A DNA stretch of 64,000 nt from Amycolatopsis sp. A133 (GTDB taxonomy: Bacteria; Actinomycetota; Actinomycetes; Mycobacteriales; Pseudonocardiaceae). A model generated the notes under the pieces. The model saw nothing but the letters and a program-made list of their open reading frames with translations. It made no database searches and was not told where the DNA came from. Position 1 is the stretch's first letter, and every line of letters begins with the position of its first letter. A program made the translations under genes and the position numbers. Below are positions 34,101-41,590 of the stretch, piece after piece. Location: contig NZ_JAVHJU010000033.1 in assembly GCF_031082405.1 (NCBI RefSeq), forward strand, positions 51,362-115,361. The letters run 5' to 3'.

Positions 34101-34122
34101 CGTCTAGACGAGACGTCTCGTC
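34101..34122. promoter_or_regulatory. Palindromic operator upstream of a TetR gene
   Basis: GACGAGACGTCTCGTC at 34107-34122 is a perfect 16-bp palindrome, overlapped on its left by a second palindrome CGTCTAGACG (34101-34110). It lies 28 bp before the TetR start and 12 bp after the VOC gene stop. TetR autoregulation is inferred. Confidence 0.75.
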
Positions 34123-34149
34123 CAAACAATTGCGCGGTATGGTTTCCGC

Positions 34150-34737
34150 ATGCCCGCCGCGAATCCCCCCAGGGCCCGCTCCGGCAACCGGCGCGATGAG
34201 GCCGCCCGCCTGGCGGTGCTCCACGCGGCGGAGGACCTGCTGGCCGAGCACGGGTTCGCGGCGCTGACCGTCGAGGCGATCGCGCGCCGGGCCGGCGTCG
34301 CCAAGCAGACGATCTACCGGTGGTGGCCGTCGAAGGTCGAGATCCTGCTCGACTCGCTGATCGAGGACAGCGCCGGCTGCCTGCCGGTCCCGGATGCACC
34401 GACGGCGGACGCCATCCACGGCTACCTGCGCGCGTTCGCCCGCTTCCTGAACGGCAACCCGGCGGGCCAGGTCCTGCTCGCGCTCCTGGCCCAGGCCCAG
34501 CACGACGCGGCCACGGCCACGAGTTTCCACGAGCGCTACCTCGGTCCGCGCCGGGCGCAGGAACGCGAACTGGTGGCGCGAGCCATCGAGGCGGGCGAGA
34601 TCGCGCCCCGGCTGAGGATCGACGCGGCGCTGGACGCCGTGCTCGGCCCGCTGGTCTACGGCGCGCTCACCGGGGCGGTGGTGTCCCGGGATGCGGTGGA
34701 CACGCTGTTCGAGGAGCTGCTGAGGCCGCGGGTTTGA
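34150..34737 (+). CDS. TetR/AcrR family regulator
   Basis: A 195-residue repressor. The helix-turn-helix (residues 18-65) includes FAALTVEAIARRAGVAKQTIYRWWPSKVEILL, the TetR subgroup with the RWWPSK signature. The C-terminal domain (TetR_C_11/33-like, LLALLAQAQHDAATATSFHERYLGPRR) is typical of that group. It starts at ATG 34150 downstream of a strong palindrome. It stands between the SDR operon and the convergent enoyl-CoA hydratase gene (33 bp away), so its target beyond itself is unclear. Confidence 0.9.
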   Translation: MPAANPPRARSGNRRDEAARLAVLHAAEDLLAEHGFAALTVEAIARRAGVAKQTIYRWWPSKVEILLDSLIEDSAGCLPVPDAPTADAIHGYLRAFARFLNGNPAGQVLLALLAQAQHDAATATSFHERYLGPRRAQERELVARAIEAGEIAPRLRIDAALDAVLGPLVYGALTGAVVSRDAVDTLFEELLRPRV

Positions 34738-34770
34738 GTTCTCCCGCCCGGGATCGCTCCCCGGCCGGGG

Positions 34771-35598
34771 TCAGCGGCCCGTCCAGTGCGGCTCCCGGCC
34801 CGCGGACCAGGCCGCGTAGAACTCCTTGTGGTCCTTTGCCGTCATCAGCAGCGCCTGCGTGATCGCCTCCAGCTCGATCGCGCTGCCCAGGTCCATGTCC
34901 AGCTCGCGGGTCAGCAGCACCTTCGTCGTCGCGTACGCCAGCGCCGGGCCGTCCGCCAGCCGGCGCGCCAACGCCGAAGCCGCATCCGGGAGCTCCGAGT
35001 CGGGAACGACCTGCGAAGCCAGACCGATCTCCAATGCGCGCGAAGCCGGCAGCTTGTCGCCCAGGATGAGCAGCTCCGTGGCCCGGCCGAGGCCCACGAG
35101 CCGCGGCAGCAGGTACGCCGATCCCATGTCCGCCCCGGCCAAGCCGACCTTCGTGAACAGGAACGCGAACTTCGCCGACTCCGCCAGCAGCCGGAAGTCG
35201 CTGGCCAGGGCGATCACCGAGCCCGCGCCCGCCGCGACGCCGTTGACCGCCGCGATCACCGGGAGGGGGCACTCGCGCAGGGCCTTCACCACCGCGCCCG
35301 TCATGCGGGTGAACTCCAGCAGCTCCGCCGTCTCGAACTTCTGCAGCTCACCGATGATCTCTTCGACGTCGCCGCCCGAGCAGAACCCGCGGCCCTCGCC
35401 GGTGATCACCAGCACCCGGACGTCCTCGTGCTGCGGGAGCTCGATGATCAGGTCCCGCAGGTCCGCGTAGACGTCGAACGTCAGCGCGTTCAGCTTCGCC
35501 GGCCGGGTGAACGTCACGGTCGCCACCCCGTCGGCCACCGTGAACGCGAAGTGCTCCCACTCCTTCGTCAGCGGGGCTGTGGCACGGAACGGGCTCAT
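34771..35598 (-). CDS. Enoyl-CoA hydratase/isomerase family protein
   Basis: A 275-residue crotonase-fold enzyme, last gene of the creatininase-ligase-SDR-hydratase operon. Oxyanion-hole segments are TGEGRGFCSGGDVEEI (about 73-88) and AVNGVAAGAGSVIALASD (about 125-142). The second acidic catalytic position lies in FTKVGLAGADMGSAYLLPRLVG, where Asp-Met replaces the more common Pro-Asp, as in the aryl-CoA ring-processing subgroup. ATG 35598 overlaps the SDR stop (ATGA). In context it probably hydrates or cleaves a ring-derived CoA thioester after anthraniloyl-CoA. Confidence 0.88.
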   Translation of the reverse strand: MSPFRATAPLTKEWEHFAFTVADGVATVTFTRPAKLNALTFDVYADLRDLIIELPQHEDVRVLVITGEGRGFCSGGDVEEIIGELQKFETAELLEFTRMTGAVVKALRECPLPVIAAVNGVAAGAGSVIALASDFRLLAESAKFAFLFTKVGLAGADMGSAYLLPRLVGLGRATELLILGDKLPASRALEIGLASQVVPDSELPDAASALARRLADGPALAYATTKVLLTRELDMDLGSAIELEAITQALLMTAKDHKEFYAAWSAGREPHWTGR

Positions 35599-36287
35599 GA
35601 CTGGATTCCTCCGCCGTCGAGTACGAGGGTCTGGCCGTTGATCGCGGCGGCTTCGGGTGCCGCCAGGAAGGAGACGGCGAACGCCACCTCCGCAGGTTCC
35701 AGGAGCCGGCCGAGCGGGGACGCCGCAGCCAGTGCCGCTTCCGCCTCCGAGGCGGAACGCCCGGACCGCGAGACGATCCGCTCCACCGAGGTCGCCGTCA
35801 TGTCGGTGCGGACGAACGCCGGGCACACCGCGTTCGCCGTGACGCCGGTGCCGGCCAGCTCCGCCGCCACCGCGCGCATGAACCCGACCGCCGCGTGCTT
35901 CGACGCCGTGTAGCCGGCCGTGTAGCGGTAGCCGACGTGCGAAGCCGTCGACGCCACCGTGACGATGCGGCCGCTGTCGCGCGAGCGCATTCCGTCCAGT
36001 ACCGCGCGCGTGCAGAGGAACGCGCCGGTCGCGTTCACCTCGAACTGCTCGCGCCAGTCGGCCAGCGACGTCCGCGAAACCGGGGCGCTCGACGAAATCC
36101 CGGCGTTGTTCACCAGTACGTCCACCGGTCCCGCCGAAGCGAAGTAGGCAGCCACCGCTTCCTCGTCGGTCACGTCGCAGTCCGCGCGGCCCGGCGCCAG
36201 CACCGTGTCGCCGGCCGAACGGAACCGGGCCGCGATCGCCGCGCCGATGCCGCGGGTGCCGCCGGTGACCACCACCAGGCGGCTCAC
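35595..36287 (-). CDS. SDR family 3-hydroxyacyl-CoA-dehydrogenase-like protein
   Basis: A 230-residue short-chain dehydrogenase with TGGTRGIGAAIA (residues 8-19), NNAG (about 67-70) and the catalytic Ser/Tyr/Lys in ASTASHVGYRYTAGYTASKHA. The C-terminal DGGGIQS closes the cofactor pocket. GTG 36287 overlaps the ligase stop and its own stop overlaps the hydratase start, each by four bases. In this operon it likely oxidises a hydroxyacyl-CoA intermediate, as the SDR does in 2-aminobenzoyl-CoA gene clusters. Confidence 0.88.
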   Translation of the reverse strand: MSRLVVVTGGTRGIGAAIAARFRSAGDTVLAPGRADCDVTDEEAVAAYFASAGPVDVLVNNAGISSSAPVSRTSLADWREQFEVNATGAFLCTRAVLDGMRSRDSGRIVTVASTASHVGYRYTAGYTASKHAAVGFMRAVAAELAGTGVTANAVCPAFVRTDMTATSVERIVSRSGRSASEAEAALAAASPLGRLLEPAEVAFAVSFLAAPEAAAINGQTLVLDGGGIQS

Positions 36288-37798
36288 GGGCGGGCCGCCA
36301 GAGCGCGCCGGTCGAGCTTTCCGTTGGCGGTGCGGGGGAGTTCCGGCATGAAGACCACCTCGCGGGGGTACTTGTGCTTGGCCAGGTGGGCTTTCGCGTG
36401 GTCCTTCAGCTCATCGGCCGACACCGGAGAGCGCACCACGACGTACGCCCGCGGCACGACCAGGCCGTCGACCTCGTGGCCGACCACCGCGCAGTCGGTG
36501 ACGTCCGGGTGGCCGAGCAGGCAGTCCTCGATCTCGCCGGGCGCGACGAACACACCGCCGACCTTCAGCAGCGCGTCGGCGCGGCCGTGGTGGCGGAAGT
36601 ACCCGTCGGCGGAGCGGCTGAACAGATCACCCGAGGTCAGCGTGTCGCCGTCGAACGTCCGCGCGGACTTCTCCGGGTCGCCGAAGTACTCCAGCGCGAT
36701 CGTCGGCCCGGTCACCCGCAGCGGCCCGATTTCCCCGTCCGGCAGCGAATTTCCGAGCTCGTCGACGACCTGCGCGGTGTAGCCGGGCACCTCGGTGCCG
36801 AGCGTGCCGGCTCGCGCGGCGCCCGGGCGGTTCGACAGGTAGATGTGGTACGCCTCGGACGAGCCGATGCCGTCCACCACCGGCACCCCGAAGGCCGCGT
36901 CCCACTTCCGGTGCAGTTCCGGCGGCAGCGCCTCGCCCGCCGACGTCGCCATCCGCAGGCAGCTCAGGTCCTGCTCCGCCGCGGCCGGGTGGGCGACCAT
37001 CGCGCTCATCATGGTCGGCACGTTCACCAGGACGGTCGGCCGGTACTTCGTGATCAGCTCGAACATCAGGTCCGCCGTGCTGCGCTGGGGGAACGCGATC
37101 CCGGCCGCGCCGACGCCGAACGGGAACAGCGCCACCAGATCGCGTGCGTAGCCGAAGAACAGCTTCGGCACGGCGAGGACGCGATCGTCTTCGCGCAGAC
37201 CGAGGACTCCGACGGCGTACCGCTCGAAGCTCTCCTTCGGGCTGCGCAGGGGGTGCACGCACGCCTTGGGGGCGCCGGTGCTGCCGGTGGTGAACTTCCA
37301 GATCCCGACGTCGTCCACAGTGGTCGGTGCTGCGTCCAGGGTGTCCGGCGCCGCGTCGGCCAGTGTCCGGAACGGACGCTCGCCGGGGAGCAGCTCCGCT
37401 TCGGGGACGCCCGTGACGAGCAACCCGGTGGCGCCCGCCGCGCGCAACGCGGGCAGCGTGACGGCGTCCGCGAGCACCACCACGGCCTCGGTGTAACCGA
37501 GGTAGTAGGCGTAGTCCTTGGGCTGCAGGAACGGGTAGACCTCGGCGGTGACCGCGCCGATCTTCTGCGCGCCGTACCAGGCCGCGACGAACTCGTCGCC
37601 GTCGCTCAGCGCCAGCAGCACCCGCTGTCCTGTTCGGACACCCGAGTCCAGCAGCACGTTGCCGACGCGGTTCGCCGAGGCCGCGAGCGACGCATAGCTG
37701 ACCTGACGGTCTCCGACGTACAGGGCGGTCCGGTCACCCCGGCCTTCGGTCACGTGCCGGTCGAGGAAGTGCGTGGCGAGGTTGAACGGCTCACTCAC
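36284..37798 (-). CDS. Benzoate-CoA-ligase family enzyme, probable 2-aminobenzoate-CoA ligase
   Basis: A 504-residue AMP-forming aryl-CoA ligase. The P-loop FTTGSTGAPKACVHPLRS is near residues 169-186, the FFGYARDLVALFPFGVG region and GIGSSEAYHIYLSN (A5) are characteristic of the benzoate-CoA ligase family, A7 is TSGDLFSRSADGYFRHHGRADALLKVGG, and the catalytic lysine is in TANGKLDRR. Kynureninase across the shared promoter makes anthranilate, so anthranilate is the favoured substrate by context; benzoate or salicylate cannot be excluded from sequence alone. GTG 37798 overlaps the creatininase stop by 8 bp. Confidence 0.85.
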   Translation of the reverse strand: MSEPFNLATHFLDRHVTEGRGDRTALYVGDRQVSYASLAASANRVGNVLLDSGVRTGQRVLLALSDGDEFVAAWYGAQKIGAVTAEVYPFLQPKDYAYYLGYTEAVVVLADAVTLPALRAAGATGLLVTGVPEAELLPGERPFRTLADAAPDTLDAAPTTVDDVGIWKFTTGSTGAPKACVHPLRSPKESFERYAVGVLGLREDDRVLAVPKLFFGYARDLVALFPFGVGAAGIAFPQRSTADLMFELITKYRPTVLVNVPTMMSAMVAHPAAAEQDLSCLRMATSAGEALPPELHRKWDAAFGVPVVDGIGSSEAYHIYLSNRPGAARAGTLGTEVPGYTAQVVDELGNSLPDGEIGPLRVTGPTIALEYFGDPEKSARTFDGDTLTSGDLFSRSADGYFRHHGRADALLKVGGVFVAPGEIEDCLLGHPDVTDCAVVGHEVDGLVVPRAYVVVRSPVSADELKDHAKAHLAKHKYPREVVFMPELPRTANGKLDRRALAARP

Positions 37799-38543
37799 GG
37801 GTCAGCTCCCGGATCGCTTCCACCAGCAGGTCGGTCAACGTCGAGAACGTCTCGGTGCCTTCTTCGGCGGTCGCTTCGGCGGGCGCGCCGCAGTACGCGC
37901 CGGTCATCCCCATCGCGAGGAAACCGGCGTCCCGGGGAGCGGCGGCGAGGCTGACCGGCACGTGCGGCAGCTCCCGCATGACGGCCTGGTCGACCAGCTC
38001 GGGCCGGTCGGCCAGCACCAGGGACGTCTCGTAGCGCCCGGCGTGGCACTCGCCGGACCGGAACTCGTCGGTCAGCCGCTGCGCGTGCCGCCGCCGGACC
38101 AGGTCGAGCAGGGCGACGCGCCCGTCGTAGGCGAAGTTCAGCGTCTCCACGGCTCGCCGGAGCGTGACCAGGTGCGCGGGCTCGAAGTGGTTGTTGACCA
38201 GCAGGATCCGCCGGAGCCGCTGGCCGATCAGCGCCGCGCCGATGTCGACGAGCAGCGAGTGCAGCGTCTCCTCGCCGATGTGGACCCCGCCGGCGAACCC
38301 GGCCGCGAACCGCGTCACGCCGTAGGGCACCTCGGGCAGGACCAGCACGTGGACGTCTTCGTCGGCGGCCAGCCGCTCGGCCGCGCGCTCGCACATCCCG
38401 CGCGAGATCAGCGGGTCGGTCCCCAGCGGCGCGTGCGGGCCGTGCGGCTCGATCGCGCCCACCGGGAGCAGCAGCACCGGGACGCGAGGGCCGTCCACCA
38501 GCGCGGCCACCTGCGGCGAGCTGAGGTCCGCGAAGTACGTCAC
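37791..38543 (-). CDS. Creatininase-family amidohydrolase, candidate N-formylkynurenine deformylase
   Basis: A 250-residue metal-dependent amidohydrolase of the creatininase fold, which also includes MftE and the archaeal formamide hydrolase ArfB. Metal ligands are conserved: Glu32, His34 and Asp43 in AIEPHGPHAPLGTD, the histidine in VNNHFEPAH, and the HAGRYETS signature. It is first in the operon and divergent from the PaaX-kynA-kynU operon. The pathway needs a step between dioxygenase and kynureninase, namely removal of the formyl group, and no KynB-type gene is present. I infer this protein may supply it. GTG 38543 sits next to the PaaX-type operator. Confidence 0.8.
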   Translation of the reverse strand: MTYFADLSSPQVAALVDGPRVPVLLLPVGAIEPHGPHAPLGTDPLISRGMCERAAERLAADEDVHVLVLPEVPYGVTRFAAGFAGGVHIGEETLHSLLVDIGAALIGQRLRRILLVNNHFEPAHLVTLRRAVETLNFAYDGRVALLDLVRRRHAQRLTDEFRSGECHAGRYETSLVLADRPELVDQAVMRELPHVPVSLAAAPRDAGFLAMGMTGAYCGAPAEATAEEGTETFSTLTDLLVEAIRELTRE

Positions 38544-38587
38544 GCAACTCAAGCTACACCGCAGCGGCCTGGGGTGTATAGAGTTGC
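38544..38587. promoter_or_regulatory. PaaX-type operator between divergent operons
   Basis: GCAACTC (38544-38550) and GAGTTGC (38581-38587) form the outer arms, and TACACC (38555-38560) with GGTGTA (38573-38578) the inner arms. It fills the whole 48-bp gap, beginning one base from the creatininase start, and would control both directions. Binding by the adjacent PaaX-like protein is inferred. Confidence 0.75.
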
Positions 38588-38591
38588 GCCC

Positions 38592-39407
38592 ATGCCCGGA
38601 GACGCCTTCGAAGCCAGCCCTCAGGAGCTGGTCGTGACGTTGCTGGGCAGCTACGTGCACCCGCGCGAGACCCGCCGGGTGTGGTCGGGCGGCCTGGTCG
38701 CGGTGCTCGCCGAGCTGGGCTTCTCCGACGGCGCCGCCCGGATCGCGCTCACCCGCCTGGTGCGCCGCGGCCTGCTGCAGCGCCACCGCGAAGGCCGCAC
38801 CGTGCACTACTCGCTGACCCGGCGCACCATCACGCTGCTCGCCGACGGCGACCACCGGATCTTCTCCCTCGGCCGCCGCGAGCGCGCCGCCGGCGAGTGG
38901 ACCGTGCTGTGGCAGAGCATCCCCGAGAGCCGCCGCCAGGCCCGGGAACGCCTGGTCCGGCGGCTGCGGTTCCTCGGGTTCGGGCCCTATCAGGACGGCA
39001 CCTGGATCGCCCCGCACGACCGCGAGGCCGAGGTCGTCGCCCTGCTCGGCGAACTGGACGTCACCGAGCACGCCGGGCTGCTGCTCGGCCGCCCGTCGGC
39101 CGCGCTGGACGTCCGCCGGTTCGCCGGCCGGGCCTGGGACCTCGACGACCTGGCCGCGCGGTACGCCGCGTTCGTCGGCCAGTTCGGCGGGTACGCGGGA
39201 CGGGAGCCGCCGGACGCCGAGGCGTTCGAGGTGCGCACCCGGCTGGTGCACACGTTCCGCATGTTCCCGTCGCTCGACCCGGAACTGCCCGCCGGCCTGG
39301 TGCCCGCCCCGGACTGCCGGGCAGCGGCGGTCGAGCTGTTCCACGACCTGTACACCGCGCTCGCGAGACCCGCGCAGCGCCATTTCGACGAGGTGACCCG
39401 AGGATGA
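38592..39407 (+). CDS. PaaX family transcriptional repressor
   Basis: A 271-residue PaaX-like regulator, a family whose founding member represses phenylacetate catabolism and is released by phenylacetyl-CoA. The winged helix is at residues 10-70 (TRRVWSGGLVAVLAELGFSDGAARIALTRLVRRGLLQRHREGR), followed by the central PaaX domain (WTVLWQSIPESRRQARERLVRRLRFLGFGPYQDGTWIAPHD) and the C-terminal dimer domain. An aryl-CoA inducer would fit well with the aryl-CoA ligase in the divergent operon, so anthraniloyl-CoA is a logical effector (inference). ATG 38592 is right beside the palindrome. The stop overlaps the kynA start (ATGA). Confidence 0.9.
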   Translation: MPGDAFEASPQELVVTLLGSYVHPRETRRVWSGGLVAVLAELGFSDGAARIALTRLVRRGLLQRHREGRTVHYSLTRRTITLLADGDHRIFSLGRRERAAGEWTVLWQSIPESRRQARERLVRRLRFLGFGPYQDGTWIAPHDREAEVVALLGELDVTEHAGLLLGRPSAALDVRRFAGRAWDLDDLAARYAAFVGQFGGYAGREPPDAEAFEVRTRLVHTFRMFPSLDPELPAGLVPAPDCRAAAVELFHDLYTALARPAQRHFDEVTRG

Positions 39408-40198
39408 GCGAACCCAGCCGAGCAACCCAGGAAGCTTTGAGCTACACGTCGTACCTCGGGCTGGACGATGTGCTGAACGCGCAGCGCATGCGGTCCGACG
39501 AACACGACGAGCTGCTGTTCATCGTGATCCACCAGGTGTACGAACTGTGGTTCAAGCAGATGCTGCACGAAGCCGCGTTCCTCCAGGCGAATCTCGAACA
39601 GGGCAACACCGCGCACTCGATCCGCACGCTGCGCCGGATCCTCACGATCCTCAAGGTCGCGGTCGCGCAGATCGACGTGCTGGAAACCATGACGCCCAGC
39701 CAGTTCACCAGTTTCCGCACCCGGTTGGACGCTTCGAGCGGCTTCCAGTCGGCCCAGTTCCGCGAACTCGAAGCGGTGCTCGGACGCCGTGACGAGCGCG
39801 TGTTCGCGCACTACCCCGAAGGCGGCGAACAGCGGAAACGCATCTCCGAAGCGATGGCGCGCCCGTCGTTGTTCGACTCTTTTCTCACGTACCTCAAGGT
39901 TTCTGGCTACGCGGTCGAGTGTGACCGAGACGTCACTCGCTCGGTGGAGCCGTCCCCGGCCCTGCAGGCGATATTGCTGGACGTGTACAACGACGACGGG
40001 GGACCCTCGGTCGTCGCGGAGTGTCTGGTCGATCTCGACGAAGGGATGCAGGAGTGGCGCTACCGGCACGTGAAGATGGTCGAACGCACCATCGGCGACA
40101 AGACCGGGACGGGAGGATCATCCGGCGCGACTTACCTGCGTACCACGCTTTTCCAGCCGATGTTCCCGGATCTCTGGGCCGTACGGAGCCGACTGTGA
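39404..40198 (+). CDS. kynA: Tryptophan 2,3-dioxygenase
   Basis: Heme enzyme that opens the indole ring of L-tryptophan to N-formylkynurenine, first step of the kynurenine pathway. The 264-residue protein (family usual 260-300) has the active-site motif FIVIHQVYELWFKQ with His43, Arg105 in FTSFRTRLDASSGFQS, the proximal heme ligand His222 in WRYRHVKMVERTIG, and the substrate loop KTGTGGSSGATYL. ATG 39404 overlaps the regulator's stop and the GTG of kynureninase overlaps its own stop, so the three genes form one coupled operon. Confidence 0.96.
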   Translation: MSEPSRATQEALSYTSYLGLDDVLNAQRMRSDEHDELLFIVIHQVYELWFKQMLHEAAFLQANLEQGNTAHSIRTLRRILTILKVAVAQIDVLETMTPSQFTSFRTRLDASSGFQSAQFRELEAVLGRRDERVFAHYPEGGEQRKRISEAMARPSLFDSFLTYLKVSGYAVECDRDVTRSVEPSPALQAILLDVYNDDGGPSVVAECLVDLDEGMQEWRYRHVKMVERTIGDKTGTGGSSGATYLRTTLFQPMFPDLWAVRSRL

Positions 40199-41388
40199 CC
40201 ACTTTGGACGACCTGCGCGCGGACGGCAACGCCCTCGCCCCGCACTACTCCCGGTTCGCGGTGGCCGACCGCCTGCTGCTGTCCGGGCATTCGCACCAGG
40301 CCTGGCCGGACGTGGCGGCGGAGGGCCTGCTGGAATCCTTCGCCGACGCCGCCCGCGACGTCGACGGCAAGTGGGAACGCGCGTTCGCCAAGGCGGACGA
40401 GCTGCGCGCGGGTTTCCGCATGCTGCTCGGCGACCCGCACGGCGAGTACGCGCTCGGCGCGAGCACGCACGACCTGGTGCTGCGCTTCCTGTCGGCGATG
40501 GAGCTGCCGCGCCGGCCGCGCCTGGTCACCACCGACGGCGAGTTCCACACCCTGCGACGTCAGCTGGCCCGCCTCGAGGAAGAGGGCGTCGAGATCGTGC
40601 GGGTGCCGCTCGACCCGGTCACGACGCTCGCCGAGCGGGTCGCCGGCGAGGTCGACGGCAACACCGCGGCGGTGCTCGTGTCGGCGGTGCTGTTCGAGAC
40701 GTCGAGGCTCGTGCCCGGCCTCGCGCACCTCGCCGACGTCTGCCGCGACCGCTCGATCGAGCTCGTCGTGGACGCCTACCACGCGCTCGGCGTCGTGCCG
40801 TTCCCGCTGCACGACCTCGGGCTCACCAACGCCTGGGTGCTCGGCGGCGGCTACAAGTACCTGCAGCTCGGCGAGGGCAACTGCTTCCTGCGGCTGCCCG
40901 CGCACGCCCAGGAACTGCGGCCGGTGATCACCGGCTGGTACGCCGAGTTCGGTGCGCTCGCCGACGAGCGCCACCCCGGCCAGGTGCCGTACGCGATCGG
41001 CGGCGACCGGTTCGCCGGCGCCACCTACGACCCGGCGAGTCACTACCGCGGCGTCCGGGTCCAGCGGTTCTTCGCCGAGCACGGGCTCACCCCGGAATTC
41101 CTGCGCGAGGTGTCCCAGCACCAGGTGGGCCTGCTCGCTTCGGTGTTCGACAAGCTCGGGCTGCCCGACGACGTCGTCACCCGCGACCGCGAGACGCCGC
41201 TCGGGCTGCTCGGCGGGTTCCTCTCGCTGCGCTGCGCCGACGCGGCCGGGCTGCAGGCGGCGCTGGCCGCCCACGGCGTCCGCACCGACAGCCGGGGTGC
41301 CCACCTGCGCTTCGGCCCGGCGCCGTACCTCTCCGACACCCAGCTCGAGACGGCGATGGGCACGCTCGCCGCGGTGGTGCGCGGCTGA
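40195..41388 (+). CDS. kynU: Kynureninase
   Basis: PLP-dependent enzyme that cleaves kynurenine to anthranilate and alanine. The 397-residue protein belongs to the aminotransferase class V fold with the PLP Lys221 in LGGGYKYLQLGEGNCFL and Asp193 in LVVDAYHALGVVPF. The N-terminal SGHSHQAWPDVA and the C-terminal RGAHLRFGPAPYLSDTQ are typical of the bacterial kynureninase-like subgroup. GTG 40195 overlaps the kynA stop by four bases. Its product anthranilate is the likely substrate of the CoA ligase encoded across the shared promoter. A hairpin follows the stop. Confidence 0.9.
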   Translation: MTTLDDLRADGNALAPHYSRFAVADRLLLSGHSHQAWPDVAAEGLLESFADAARDVDGKWERAFAKADELRAGFRMLLGDPHGEYALGASTHDLVLRFLSAMELPRRPRLVTTDGEFHTLRRQLARLEEEGVEIVRVPLDPVTTLAERVAGEVDGNTAAVLVSAVLFETSRLVPGLAHLADVCRDRSIELVVDAYHALGVVPFPLHDLGLTNAWVLGGGYKYLQLGEGNCFLRLPAHAQELRPVITGWYAEFGALADERHPGQVPYAIGGDRFAGATYDPASHYRGVRVQRFFAEHGLTPEFLREVSQHQVGLLASVFDKLGLPDDVVTRDRETPLGLLGGFLSLRCADAAGLQAALAAHGVRTDSRGAHLRFGPAPYLSDTQLETAMGTLAAVVRG

Positions 41389-41390
41389 TC

Positions 41391-41409
41391 GGGGTCCCCT
41401 ATGGACCCC
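41391..41409 (+). terminator. Terminator hairpin after kynU
   Basis: GGGGTCC (41391-41397) pairs perfectly with GGACCCC (41403-41409) over a 5-nt loop, beginning 3 bp after the kynU stop, and is followed by TGAATTCC. Confidence 0.7.
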
Positions 41410-41590
41410 TGAATTCCCTGGCTACCGGTCCGTATCGCGGGACCTCCACTGGTCCGGCGGACGGCGGGGATCTAGGTTGGTGCCGGGACCCGGCACAGCG
41501 GCGGACGACCTCCGCCCGATGCCGGTTCCCGGCCACCCGAAGCGCGTCCCGGCCACGAAACCGGGCGCGGATGACAAAGGAGTCACCACC

